This document shows positions 1 through 8,528 of a DNA stretch of 16,629 nucleotides, in pieces. The stretch is from a bacterium (GTDB taxonomy: Bacteria; JAGOBX01): assembly GCA_029551925.1 (NCBI GenBank), contig JAKPEO010000070.1, positions 1 to 16,629 on the forward strand, read 5' to 3'. Under the pieces are notes generated by a model. It was not told the DNA's origin. It saw only the letters and a list, made by a program, of their open reading frames with translations, and searched no databases. A program made the position numbers and the translations under genes. Position 1 is the stretch's first letter. Each line of letters starts with the position of its first letter.

Positions 1-232
1 ATCAAGACAGCGCGCAGAATTAGGCGCAATACAAAACAGATTAGAACACACATATAATTTCATCGGAATATCAAAAGAAAATCAACAAGCAGCAGAAAGC
101 AGAATCCGCGATGTAGATTTTGCAGCAGAAATGGTGAACTACACTAAAGAACAGATTTTAATGCAGGCAAGTCAAGCGATGTTGACGCAAGCGAATATGA
201 GACCGCAGATAGTATTGCAGATGTTAGGATAA
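1..232 (+). CDS. fliC: Flagellin, C-terminal end (partial)
   Basis: This is the 3' end of a gene cut by the left edge. The open frame runs from base 2 to the TAA at 230-232 and gives 76 residues. They carry the classic flagellin C-terminal D0/D1 signature: an [10 protein letters not shown] helix, then [35 protein letters not shown] and a hydrophobic end, VLQMLG. This domain forms the coiled-coil core of the flagellar filament, and in the cytoplasm it is bound by the chaperone FliS before export. The variable middle and the N-terminus lie outside the window. A strong terminator follows within 25 bases, so this is the end of a transcription unit. Family identity is very secure; whether it is the major flagellin or one of several paralogues cannot be told. 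Confidence 0.95.
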   Translation, partial: SRQRAELGAIQNRLEHTYNFIGISKENQQAAESRIRDVDFAAEMVNYTKEQILMQASQAMLTQANMRPQIVLQMLG

Positions 233-254
233 TTTCTATAATACAATAAAAAAT

Positions 255-304
255 AAAAAACTGTGACCGGTTGATAATAATCGACCAGTCACAGTTTTTT
301 TATT
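255..304 (+). terminator. Rho-independent terminator after flagellin
   Basis: A 21-base arm (255-275) pairs with 280-300 around an AATA loop, with one C/A mismatch and one G-U pair. The 3' arm ends in a T run. The A-tract/T-tract base makes it nearly symmetrical, but only the flagellin gene points into it with a usable T-tail. It is the only strong intrinsic terminator I can see in the window. Confidence 0.9.
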
Positions 305-322
305 TTATCCTGTCTATAAAAA

Positions 323-1963
323 ATGAAATCTATTATTATTGACGGATATGTTGACGAGCCAGCTTGTTTAGGCGTGCCGCCGTATATCAGCCCTTATCCG
401 CGATATATTTATGGATTATTAAGATATTTAGATTTTAAAATTGAATATCGTACAATAGACCAATTACGAAATATTAATTTTGAAATTGACAATAATTTTA
501 AATATTGCATAGTTATTGGCGGGTTGAGCGTCCCAGGCAAATATCTTAATACTCATCCTATAACCTTAACAGAACTTGAAAAAATAAAAAAAATATTTTC
601 AAAATCAAGGGTAATTATAGTCGGCGCATTAAAATATGGCTGGACAATAGAAGGCGGAAAATCCCCGATTAAATTAGGACAACAATCATTTGATTTAATA
701 ACTGATTCTAATAATTATCTTTCTCAAATTTTTGAATATGTCAGAACTGACAGCGAAAAAAAATTTGATAAAGAGTTATTTACGCGATTAGGCGCAGAAT
801 GCGTGAAATTTCATCATTATTATCCAAATATAATTTGCGAAATAGAAACATATCTTGGCTGCTTGCGCGAAAATAGATGTTCGTTTTGTATAGAACAATT
901 TACAATGCAAAAATTTGAATTTCGTTCAATAGAAAATATCGCAGCAGAAATAAAAGCATTAACTAATTGCGGAATTTCGCATTTTCGTATAGGCAATCAG
1001 CCGGATATATTCGGTTATTTTAGTGAAAGATTAGAAAATGGTTATAAACCAAATCCTGATGCATTAGAAAAATTATTTTATAAAATCCGCGAACTCGCTG
1101 AAAATATAAAAACGCTGCATACTGATAACGCTAATCCTGCGGTAATTGCTGATTTTCCAAACGAATCAAAAAAAATTATTCAGATACTTTGCAAATACGC
1201 AACAGGCGGCAATGTATTAGCATTAGGTTGCGAATCATTTGATGATGAAGTAATAAAAAAAAACAACTTAAATTCTACAAGAACGCAAAGTTTGAAAGCA
1301 ATAGAATTAATTAATGAATATGGTAATTATCGCAGTGAAAATGGTATGCCGCAGTTATTGCCCGGTATAAATTTATTGTTTGGTTTGGTTGCTGAAACAC
1401 CGGATACTTGGAAAATAAATTATGAATTTTTAAAAGAAATATTAGCGCGTAATTTATTAGTGCGTCGTATAAATATTCGGCAGGTTATAAAATTTGAAAA
1501 TACGGAATTGGCTAAAATTTATGAAAAACCGAAAAATCTAAATAAACTAAAATATAATTTTAAAAGTTATAGAGAAAAAATACGAGAAGAGATTGATAAA
1601 GAAATGCTCAAAAAAATAGCGCCATTAGGCGTTATTATAAAAGAAGCATTAGTTGAAAAACAAGATAATAATTTGACTTTTGCTCGGCAGTTAGGTGCGT
1701 ATCCGTTACTTATTGGAACAGCGGAAAAATTACAGTTATTCAAATATTATGATTTTGTAGTAGTAAATTACGGCTATCGATCAATTACAGGCTTAAGTTT
1801 GCCTATAAAAATAAATCAATTATCTTATCAATGTTTGAAAACTATTTACGGAATAAATAAAAAACAAGCAAATGACATAATATTTAATCGACCATATAGC
1901 GATATAACTCAAATACCGCAGATATTAAAAAAAATAGTGGAAAATGTTGAATATATTTTGTAA
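323..1963 (+). CDS. Radical SAM protein with C-terminal helix-hairpin-helix (COG1031-like)
   Basis: A 546-residue protein resembling the COG1031 family of radical SAM enzymes, best known from archaea and of unknown function. The N-terminus (DGYVDEPACLGVPPYISPYP, residues 8-27) matches what I recall of that family and fixes the ATG start. The iron-sulfur cysteines are C180, C186 and C189 (GCLRENRCSFC), a CX5CX2C spacing instead of the standard CX3CX2C. A radical SAM barrel follows (for example LALGCESFDDEVIKKNN near 299-315 and the proline-rich substrate region near 342-360). The C-terminal 80 residues hold a small beta region and a helix-hairpin-helix (IYGINKKQANDIIFNRPYSD, 508-527), which suggests nucleic-acid or protein contact. 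No Shine-Dalgarno sequence is visible, and a TATAAA sits only 2 bases before the ATG. The FkbM-type gene follows after 14 bases. The substrate is unknown. Confidence 0.85.
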   Translation: MKSIIIDGYVDEPACLGVPPYISPYPRYIYGLLRYLDFKIEYRTIDQLRNINFEIDNNFKYCIVIGGLSVPGKYLNTHPITLTELEKIKKIFSKSRVIIVGALKYGWTIEGGKSPIKLGQQSFDLITDSNNYLSQIFEYVRTDSEKKFDKELFTRLGAECVKFHHYYPNIICEIETYLGCLRENRCSFCIEQFTMQKFEFRSIENIAAEIKALTNCGISHFRIGNQPDIFGYFSERLENGYKPNPDALEKLFYKIRELAENIKTLHTDNANPAVIADFPNESKKIIQILCKYATGGNVLALGCESFDDEVIKKNNLNSTRTQSLKAIELINEYGNYRSENGMPQLLPGINLLFGLVAETPDTWKINYEFLKEILARNLLVRRINIRQVIKFENTELAKIYEKPKNLNKLKYNFKSYREKIREEIDKEMLKKIAPLGVIIKEALVEKQDNNLTFARQLGAYPLLIGTAEKLQLFKYYDFVVVNYGYRSITGLSLPIKINQLSYQCLKTIYGINKKQANDIIFNRPYSDITQIPQILKKIVENVEYIL

Positions 1964-1977
1964 AATTTTTATTAATT

Positions 1978-2808
1978 ATGGCATTACCAAAAAAAATTAA
2001 TATAATAACAGGCGCGATATTTTATTTAGTCCGCAAATCGCAAATTTTAAAATTTAAAATTTTCAAAAAATTATTTAGTTATTTCTATTTTTTTTTAAAA
2101 CAGAAATTAGAATGCCCGTATTATTCTGTTGATTTTGCTAATAGATATTATTATTTATTTCAAAACGGCAATATTATTGATGCAGGCGCGCATTTCGGGT
2201 ATCTTTCAAAATATTTTTGTAGAGCATTAACTAATAATTTTAAAGTTTATTCTTTTGAGCCAACTGCTTTTAATTTCGAGTTTCTTTTAGATATTGCATC
2301 TGATAAAAAATATAAAGATAAAATTATCGCGCAAAATACGGCATTAAGCGCGAAAAAAGGCAAGGGCATTTTAACTGAAAATTATTCTGTTCCGACTGAA
2401 AGTAAAATAACAAAAATTTTAAATGATAAAATCGAAAATATCAAATTATCTAAAAACCAAAAAATAGTTGAAATTATTAGTATCGACGATTTTGCAAATA
2501 CGCTCGAAACTAAAAAAATAAAATTTATAAAGGTCGATACAGAAGGAGAAGAACTGCAAATATTAAAAGGCGCTGTTAATACAATAAAAAATAATCCTGA
2601 TATTACAATAGCACTTGAATATAAATTTACTTTTAATGATAACGGCGATTTTATAAAAGATGCGATTTTAGAGTTTGTTAATGAATACTTTAAAAATATT
2701 TATGTATTGACAAAAAAAACAAAACTTATAAAAATCGATGAAATTTCAAAAATCAGAAAAATAAAATTTAGCGCAGAATTGATTTGTACGAATTACGAAT
2801 TAAATTAA
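1978..2808 (+). CDS. FkbM-family SAM-dependent methyltransferase
   Basis: A 276-residue protein with the FkbM (Methyltransf_21) layout. SAM-binding motif I is IIDAGAHFGYLS (66-77), the acidic end of beta 2 is SFEP (E94), and the family motif IKFIKVDTEGEELQILKGA (181-199) carries D187 and E189-G190. FkbM enzymes transfer a methyl group from S-adenosylmethionine to hydroxyls of sugars, polyketides or lipids. The first 45 residues are basic and hydrophobic (YFYFFL near 35-40) and may lie against the membrane. No ribosome binding site is seen in the 14-base gap after the radical SAM gene, so the two are probably one transcription unit. Its 3' end overlaps the convergent radical SAM gene by 9 bases. 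Lying downstream of flagellin, a role in modifying a flagellar or surface glycan is conceivable, but nothing in the sequence proves it. Confidence 0.9.
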   Translation: MALPKKINIITGAIFYLVRKSQILKFKIFKKLFSYFYFFLKQKLECPYYSVDFANRYYYLFQNGNIIDAGAHFGYLSKYFCRALTNNFKVYSFEPTAFNFEFLLDIASDKKYKDKIIAQNTALSAKKGKGILTENYSVPTESKITKILNDKIENIKLSKNQKIVEIISIDDFANTLETKKIKFIKVDTEGEELQILKGAVNTIKNNPDITIALEYKFTFNDNGDFIKDAILEFVNEYFKNIYVLTKKTKLIKIDEISKIRKIKFSAELICTNYELN

Positions 2809-4149
2809 ATTATTTGCAATGCGATATTGCAATAGTGCTTCGTTTATACTCATAAATTCTAATCTGCAACCTAAATTTATTAAGCGATTGCGCAGAATCT
2901 TTTTTTTGCGTTCTAATATTTTTTTTGGCAGCATTGTTTTATTAGATTGATGATAAGGAGTATTTGGTTTTGGAATTATCGGATTAAGCGAAATGATTAA
3001 ATTTGTCGGTTTTCCTTTGATTTTAATTATTTCGTTGATTTCTTTGACGAGTTCGATAATTGCAAAAATGTCATCATTATCATTTTCTTCAAATCCATAA
3101 AGAAAATATAATTTTATTCGTTTAATGCCGTTAGATACTGCAAATTTCAAAATTTCCAAGAATTTAGGGATATTAATTTTTTTATTAATTAATTTTTGCA
3201 TTTTTTCGTTTCCTACTTCCGGCGCTAATGTTAAAGTGTTTTGCTGAGATTTTACGAGCAATTCGATAATTTCAAAATCTAAATGATTAATTGTTAATGA
3301 CGAAAACGAAAACTGAAAATTTTGCTTTAATAAGTCATTCAAAAAATTTTTGATATTTGGATACAGCAGCACAGCAGATCCTATTAATCCGAGTTTTTGA
3401 ATATTTCGCAAACGCAAAATATTCAAAATTTCATTTATTTTTTGGCGGTCAAAAAAACGAAGAGGATTGCGTGTTGCGCCGGTATTACAAAACGAGCAGT
3501 TATTCGGACAGCCGCGCGCTAATTCGATAAGAAATGTATTGTCAAATTCGCAATTTTTATCTAATGGTATGATGTTAGAATAAGCGTCTATTTCAGCGCT
3601 GGTATTCCATTTTCCAGCATTGTCTTCATTAAATAAAAAATTATATTTTTTCAAAATTTCGGCGCGTTTGATATTTTCTAACGCGTCAGTTATAAATTCG
3701 CAAAATTTAGCAATAATATTTTCAAAATCCCCGATAACAGCGTAATCAGTATATTTATTGATGATTTCTGGATTTATAAATGTGAGCGCGCCGCCGGCAA
3801 TAATCAGCGGTCTATTATTAGAATATTTTTTTTGCAATACGCTGTCAAGCCAATTATATTTTTTTAAAAGATTGATTATATTGAATATATCAAGTTCATA
3901 ACAAATAGAAAAAGCGATTACATCGAAATTTTGGATTTTTTTCTTCGTCTCAATTGAACATAAATTATTAGAAAAAATATTGTTTAGATACAGCCGCTCG
4001 CAATTAATTAGATTGGTTTCATTTAGCGCGCGATAAAAAAACTGATGACCTAAATTAGCAATGCCTAAATTATAGTTGTTAGGATAAACTGCAAGTATAT
4101 TTATTTTTTTGCCGAAATGCAAATATTTGGATAATAATAATTCATTCAT
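2800..4149 (-). CDS. Radical SAM protein with N-terminal B12-binding-like domain
   Basis: A 449-residue protein from the ATG at 4149; an in-frame TTG at 4155 would add two residues. The N-terminal ~150 residues resemble the cobalamin-binding-like domain of COG1032/TIGR03960-type proteins (AVYPNNYNLGIANLGHQ, later IAGGALTFINPEII and YAVIGDFENII). The classic B12 motif DxHxxG is absent, so cobalamin binding is doubtful. The iron-sulfur motif is canonical CX3CX2C (ARGCPNNCSFCNTG; C214, C218, C221). The barrel contains TLAPEVGNEKMQKLINK and IKLYFLYGFEEND, typical of radical SAM enzymes of the tRNA-thiotransferase-like or Fe-S oxidoreductase class. Its start overlaps the stop of the upstream NtrC-type regulator (ATGAATGA), with no clear ribosome binding site, so translation is probably coupled. 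The reaction is unknown. Confidence 0.88.
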   Translation of the reverse strand: MNELLLSKYLHFGKKINILAVYPNNYNLGIANLGHQFFYRALNETNLINCERLYLNNIFSNNLCSIETKKKIQNFDVIAFSICYELDIFNIINLLKKYNWLDSVLQKKYSNNRPLIIAGGALTFINPEIINKYTDYAVIGDFENIIAKFCEFITDALENIKRAEILKKYNFLFNEDNAGKWNTSAEIDAYSNIIPLDKNCEFDNTFLIELARGCPNNCSFCNTGATRNPLRFFDRQKINEILNILRLRNIQKLGLIGSAVLLYPNIKNFLNDLLKQNFQFSFSSLTINHLDFEIIELLVKSQQNTLTLAPEVGNEKMQKLINKKINIPKFLEILKFAVSNGIKRIKLYFLYGFEENDNDDIFAIIELVKEINEIIKIKGKPTNLIISLNPIIPKPNTPYHQSNKTMLPKKILERKKKILRNRLINLGCRLEFMSINEALLQYRIANNLI

Positions 4150-5521
4150 TACCAAGATAATTTTTATATTTATTGATTTTATATTGCAATGCCTGCCGCG
4201 AGATTCCTAATAATTTAGCAGCTTGATTTTTATTATAATTTGTTTTCTGCAAAGCGTCTTGAATTAATTGAATTTCTGCATTTTCAAATTGGTCGTTAGT
4301 TTTAGCTGTTTGATTGACATTTGATAATTTTAGTTTCACAGCGTTCAAATAATTCGGCAAAGATTTTAATGTTATTATTTCAGAATTTTCAATTAAAACA
4401 GAATGTTCAATGACATTACGCAATTCGCGGATATTGCCGCGCCACTCATGCCGCTGAAATAACTGTAATACCTCGTTAGATAATCCTTTGATTTTTTTAT
4501 TATGTTTTTTATTAAATTCATTAATAAAAAAAATTGATAATTCTTCAATATCTTCGCGTCTTTCAGCGAGCGTCGGCATTTTAATTTGAAAAATAGCTAA
4601 TCTATAAAACAAATCTAATCTAAATAAATTTTGCGAAACTAATTCTTCTAAATTTTTATTTGTCGCGGCGATTAATCTTACATTAGCAGAAATTTCTTGT
4701 TCGCCGCCTAATCTCATAAAAGGATAGCCCTCCACCACTCGCAGAATTTTAACTTGCAAGTCTAATGGCAATTCTGCGATTTCATCTAAAAATAAAGTGC
4801 CGTTATTTGCCAATTCAAAATAACCGGGTTTAGAACTTACAGCGCCTGTAAATGCGCCTTTCATAAATCCGAATAACTCGCTTTCAAGCAATGTATGCGG
4901 TATAGCTCCGCAATTAACTGTTATAAATTTTTCAGCGCTGCGATTGCTTAAATTATGTATTGCGTGCGCAACTAATTCTTTACCTGTGCCGCTTTCGCCG
5001 GTAATAAGCGCAGTAGAATCAGTCGGCGCGATTTTTTTTATTAATTCTTTTATCTCTATTATTTTGGGAGCGCTGCCTATAATGCTGTCAAGAAAATTAG
5101 TATCGGCATTTTTTTCTTTTAGTTTTTTGCTTTCTAATAGCGAAATTCTGTGATTTATCGCTTTCTCAATGATTAGTTTTAGGTCTGTTGATTTTATAGG
5201 TTTTGCTATATAATCAAATGCTCCGTTTTTGAGTGCATCGCGCGCTGTCTGCCAAGACGAATAAGCGGTAATAATAACAACCGGTATTTTAGGGAATTTT
5301 TCTTTAACGAAATTCAAAAGTTCAAAACCGCTGGTTTCTGGAAGATTAATATCTGAAATTAATAAATCAATATCAACAGAATCCAATATTTTTTTCGAAT
5401 CTTCGGCGTTCAAGGCAAAATACAATTTGCAATTTGTTAAGTCAGATAATAGAATTTTTAAATTATCAATAACAGTTTTTTCATCATCGACAATAAGAAC
5501 ATTAAATTTTGAATTAGCCAT
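4142..5521 (-). CDS. Sigma-54-dependent response regulator, NtrC family
   Basis: A 459-residue regulator with all three domains. The receiver (about 6-120) has acidic residues D12-D13, phosphoacceptor D57 (LLISDINLPE) and K107. The AAA+ domain (about 145-370) has Walker A GESGTGKE (175-182), the sigma-54 contact loop GAFTGA (222-227) and Walker B GTLFLDE (241-247), and further on the arginine-rich sensor stretch RLDLFYRLAIF. The Fis-type helix-turn-helix is at about 428-451 (NQAAKLLGISRQALQYKI). Every motif needed to activate sigma-54 RNA polymerase is intact, so it should be a working activator controlled by phosphorylation. No histidine kinase is in the window, which makes it an orphan here. 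It shares an overlap with the downstream radical SAM gene. Candidate targets such as flagellar or exopolysaccharide genes are known for this family, but I found no convincing sigma-54 promoter nearby. Confidence 0.95.
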   Translation of the reverse strand: MANSKFNVLIVDDEKTVIDNLKILLSDLTNCKLYFALNAEDSKKILDSVDIDLLISDINLPETSGFELLNFVKEKFPKIPVVIITAYSSWQTARDALKNGAFDYIAKPIKSTDLKLIIEKAINHRISLLESKKLKEKNADTNFLDSIIGSAPKIIEIKELIKKIAPTDSTALITGESGTGKELVAHAIHNLSNRSAEKFITVNCGAIPHTLLESELFGFMKGAFTGAVSSKPGYFELANNGTLFLDEIAELPLDLQVKILRVVEGYPFMRLGGEQEISANVRLIAATNKNLEELVSQNLFRLDLFYRLAIFQIKMPTLAERREDIEELSIFFINEFNKKHNKKIKGLSNEVLQLFQRHEWRGNIRELRNVIEHSVLIENSEIITLKSLPNYLNAVKLKLSNVNQTAKTNDQFENAEIQLIQDALQKTNYNKNQAAKLLGISRQALQYKINKYKNYLGNE

Positions 5522-5561
5522 TATTATCTATCCATCTATCCGCGCAAAAAAAATTTTATTA

Positions 5562-5589
5562 ATAATATAATGATTTTTTAAATAATCAA
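5562..5589 (-). promoter_or_regulatory. Possible sigma-70-like promoter for the NtrC-type regulator
   Basis: On the minus strand TTGATT (5589-5584) and TATTAT (5567-5562) are separated by 16 bases, about 40 bases before the ATG at 5521. The 5' leader carries GGATAGATGGATAGATA, which offers only a weak ribosome binding site. In such AT-rich DNA chance matches are common, so confidence is moderate. Confidence 0.4.
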
Positions 5590-5733
5590 GAGTGTATTGC
5601 TAAAAATTTGTATTAAAAAGTCATATTTATTCAATATTCGTTTGTAAAAAAAATATTCTTATTTTTGAGTTGTGTCGAACCCTACGAATTATTCGGCAAT
5701 ATTGGTATATTAAAAAAAATTAATGTTTTTTTA

Positions 5734-5761
5734 TTGAAAAAAAATAAAAATTTAGTATAAT
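5734..5761 (+). promoter_or_regulatory. Sigma-70-like promoter for the protease-serS operon
   Basis: TTGAAA (5734-5739), a 16-base spacer and TATAAT (5756-5761) lie about 50 bases before the protease ATG. A start near 5768 would give a leader of about 45 bases carrying AAGGGG. It faces away from the regulator gene, so the 291-base gap between the two genes is a divergent promoter region. Apart from these promoters I see no further signal in that gap. Confidence 0.65.
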
Positions 5762-5812
5762 AGCAATTTTTATATACTGATTTTTAGATGTTTTAATAAG
5801 GGGTAAATTTCA

Positions 5813-7213
5813 ATGAAATTTAAGAAGATAATAAGCGCATTTTTGGTTTTGTTAATTTTTAATTTTTATTATTATTCAGTTAACGCAAAAGAACTTAAAT
5901 TATCAGAAGAGCAGTATATTGAGATGTTTAATGAACTTATAAGTAATATAAAAAATAATTTTGTTGATACGGAAAAAATTTCAATAGAGAAATTGTATTT
6001 TGGCGCTATAGAAGGCGCTCTAAAAAGTTTAGATGATCCATACACTCGTTTTTTGCCGCCTGAAAAATATGATGATTTAAAAATGAAGACTACAAGTAAA
6101 TTCGGCGGATTAGGTATTGTTATTTCTATAAAAAATAAAGTATTAACTGTTATAGCGCCGATATACGGCACGCCAGCATATATGCGTGGCATCAAACCTG
6201 GCGACCAGATTTTAGAGATAGAGGGCGAAAGCACCGAAAATCTGACATTGCAAGAAGCAGTAGAGCGAATGCGCGGCGAGCCGGGAACAAATGTTACAAT
6301 AACAATAATGCGTCCCGAATTTCAGACGCCAAGAAAATTCACTATTACTCGCGATGTAATAAAAATAGAAACAGTGCAATATAAAATGTTGGAAGATAAT
6401 GTTGCTTATTTGAGATTATTAGAATTTTCTGAAACTTCAATAAAAGAAGTATTAAAAGCATTAAAAGATTTAAAAAGTCAAGGTATGACAAAACTTATAT
6501 TTGATTTGCGCAATAATCCCGGCGGATTATTAGAGAGCGCCTATGATATTGCAAATGTTTTTCTTGATAAAGGAATGATTGTTTATACGCGCGGCAGGCA
6601 TGCATATCAAAATAAAAATTATTATGCTAATCCTACTTCTAATGACGAGACAAAACTGCCGTTAATAATTTTAGCGAACGGCGGCTCGGCGTCCGGCTCT
6701 GAAATTGTTGTTGGCGCGATTAAAGACAATAAACGCGGATTGATAGTCGGCGAAAAAACATTTGGCAAGGGATTAGTCCAATCTGTCTTTCCGTTTAGAA
6801 GCGTGATGGGCACAAATGCAGGCGTGGCTATCACTACCGCTAAATATTATACCCCATCAGGCGTGTGTATTCAAGACAGCGGTATTGTTCCGCATATTGA
6901 AATTGTCCCTACTAAACCAACAGAAAAAGAAGCGGAATCATTATTAAAATTTTATGAGCAAGATTATGCTTTGAAGTTTGTCAAAAAATATCCGAAAATT
7001 ACGGACGAAAATATGGAAGAGTTTATAAAGGAATTAAAAAAAAATAATATTGAATTGCGCCGCGAACTTATTGAAGGGCAGATACGTGAGCAATATGCGA
7101 GAGAAGAAGGCAAACATTATTTTGCCGATATTCGAACAGATGAAGTTTTGAGAAAAGCAGTAGAATTATTTAAGACATACGATATTTTAATAAAACAGAA
7201 TTCAGAAAAATAA
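5813..7213 (+). CDS. S41 carboxy-terminal processing protease (CtpA/Prc type)
   Basis: A 466-residue secreted serine protease. An N-terminal signal peptide (KK, then a hydrophobic run to VNA at about residue 25) sends it to the periplasm; no lipobox cysteine is seen. A helical region precedes a PDZ domain at about 95-168 (FGGLGIVISI, GIKPGDQILEIEG), which recognises the C-termini of substrates. The catalytic core has IFDLRNNPGG (229-238), S294 in GSASGSE with E297, and K319 in KTFGKG. The serine-to-lysine distance of 25 and serine-to-glutamate distance of 3 match the CtpA dyad/triad. A charged C-terminal helical tail of about 100 residues follows. The gene has a good ribosome binding site (AAGGGG, 5798-5803) and its own promoter. 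The family cleaves C-terminal tails of envelope proteins. Confidence 0.96.
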   Translation: MKFKKIISAFLVLLIFNFYYYSVNAKELKLSEEQYIEMFNELISNIKNNFVDTEKISIEKLYFGAIEGALKSLDDPYTRFLPPEKYDDLKMKTTSKFGGLGIVISIKNKVLTVIAPIYGTPAYMRGIKPGDQILEIEGESTENLTLQEAVERMRGEPGTNVTITIMRPEFQTPRKFTITRDVIKIETVQYKMLEDNVAYLRLLEFSETSIKEVLKALKDLKSQGMTKLIFDLRNNPGGLLESAYDIANVFLDKGMIVYTRGRHAYQNKNYYANPTSNDETKLPLIILANGGSASGSEIVVGAIKDNKRGLIVGEKTFGKGLVQSVFPFRSVMGTNAGVAITTAKYYTPSGVCIQDSGIVPHIEIVPTKPTEKEAESLLKFYEQDYALKFVKKYPKITDENMEEFIKELKKNNIELRRELIEGQIREQYAREEGKHYFADIRTDEVLRKAVELFKTYDILIKQNSEK

Positions 7214-7249
7214 TTTTTTTATTGGAAAGTATAAGGTGGTTTTTGAATA

Positions 7250-8524
7250 ATGCTTGATATACGATTTATAACGAATAATCTGGAAACAGTAAAACTAAAT
7301 TTAAAAAACAGGAATTATAAAAATTTAGACGATATTGATAGATTATTAGAATTATACGAAAAAACAAAAGAATTAAAGAATACCGCAGATACTCTAAAAA
7401 ACGAGAGGAATACTCTTTCTAAAAAAATCGGTATGTTAAAAGCGCAGGGGCAAGATGTAAGTGATATATTGAGTAAAGTGCAAAGTTTGCCGGCGCAGAT
7501 AAAGGAATTAGACGAGCAGATAAATAATTTAGAATATGATGTCAATAATATTTTATTGACATTGCCGAATATGCTTGATGAAACAGTGCCGTTTGGCGAA
7601 AATGACACGCAAAATGTAATAGTTAAGGTGGTCGGCGAAAAACCGAAATTTGAATTTGAACCGAAGCCGCATTGGGATTTAGGCGCAGAATTAGATATTT
7701 TAGATTTTGAGCGAGCGGCAAAAATAACAGGGTCGCGATTTGTTTTATTAAAAAATGAAGGCGCGCAATTAGAACGGGCATTAATAAATTTTATGCTGGA
7801 TGTTCATACTGCTGAAAATGGCTATAAAGAAGTTATGCCGCCGTTTATTGTGAATGCAAATAGTTTGACAGGGACTGGGCAATTACCGAAATTTGAAGAA
7901 GATTTATTTAAATTGGTTAATACAAATTATTATCTTGCGCCTACTGCTGAAGTGCCGGTTACTAATATTTTTCGCAATGAAATTTTAGATGCTGATGATT
8001 TGCCGATAAGTTATGCGGCATATACTCCGTGTTTTCGCGCAGAAGCCGGTTCTTGGGGCAAAGATACGCGTGGTATTATCAGACAGCATCAATTTAACAA
8101 AATAGAATTAGTGAAATTTGTAAAGCCGGAAGATTCAAAAATCGAACACGAGAAATTATTATCTGATGCTGAAAGTATTTTACAAAAATTGGGATTGCAT
8201 TATCGCGTGGTATTATTATGTTCAGGCGATACTGGTTTTGCTTCCTCAAAAACTTATGATATAGAAGTGTGGCTGCCGAGCCAGAATACATATCGCGAAA
8301 TTTCGTCGTGCAGTAATTTTACTGATTTTCAAGCGCGCCGCGCAAATATAAAATTTCGTAGAACGCCGAAAGAAAAGCCGGAATATATTCATACTATTAA
8401 CGGCTCTGGACTTGCTATTGGCCGAACGCTGGCTGCAATATTAGAAAATTATCAAACAGCTAACGGCTCAATAAAGATACCTGATGCTCTTATTAAATAT
8501 ACAAAATTTTCTGAAATAAGTTGA
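7250..8524 (+). CDS. serS: Seryl-tRNA synthetase
   Basis: A 424-residue class II aminoacyl-tRNA synthetase of the usual bacterial length that charges tRNA-Ser (and tRNA-Sec where present) with serine. The N-terminal 100 residues are a charged coiled-coil arm ([20 protein letters not shown]) that grips the long variable arm of tRNA-Ser. The catalytic part has the serine-binding TAEVP (232-236), motif 2 with FRAE (262-265) and [12 protein letters not shown] (275-286), and motif 3 [16 protein letters not shown] (385-400) with R392. A clear ribosome binding site AAGGTGG (7233-7239) stands 10 bases before the ATG. The 36-base gap after the protease has no terminator or clear promoter, so the two are probably co-transcribed. 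All key motifs are intact. Confidence 0.98.
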   Translation: MLDIRFITNNLETVKLNLKNRNYKNLDDIDRLLELYEKTKELKNTADTLKNERNTLSKKIGMLKAQGQDVSDILSKVQSLPAQIKELDEQINNLEYDVNNILLTLPNMLDETVPFGENDTQNVIVKVVGEKPKFEFEPKPHWDLGAELDILDFERAAKITGSRFVLLKNEGAQLERALINFMLDVHTAENGYKEVMPPFIVNANSLTGTGQLPKFEEDLFKLVNTNYYLAPTAEVPVTNIFRNEILDADDLPISYAAYTPCFRAEAGSWGKDTRGIIRQHQFNKIELVKFVKPEDSKIEHEKLLSDAESILQKLGLHYRVVLLCSGDTGFASSKTYDIEVWLPSQNTYREISSCSNFTDFQARRANIKFRRTPKEKPEYIHTINGSGLAIGRTLAAILENYQTANGSIKIPDALIKYTKFSEIS

Positions 8525-8528
8525 ATTT

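Noticed and set aside
4150-4155. TTG start at 4155 for the regulator-coupled radical SAM gene
   Set aside because: ATG two codons later overlaps the regulator stop in the usual ATGA-like manner; the difference is only two residues.
4944-5153. Small plus-strand frame opposite the AAA+ domain of the regulator
   Set aside because: It is antisense to a highly conserved domain and has no recognisable motif, promoter or ribosome binding site; the same holds for the other short frames opposite the protease, serS, receiver, peptidase and radical SAM genes.
5522-5545. Short CTATCCAT-like tandem repeat before the regulator
   Set aside because: Only about two imperfect units, too short to call a repeat locus.
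5522-5812. Search for a sigma-54 promoter or enhancer in the regulator-protease gap
   Set aside because: CGGCAATATTGG near 5693 recalls part of the consensus but lacks the GG-N10-GC spacing; no inverted-repeat enhancer was seen.
7214-7249. Possible terminator between protease and serS
   Set aside because: There is a T run but no stem; the region reads as a plain intergenic gap with a ribosome binding site.
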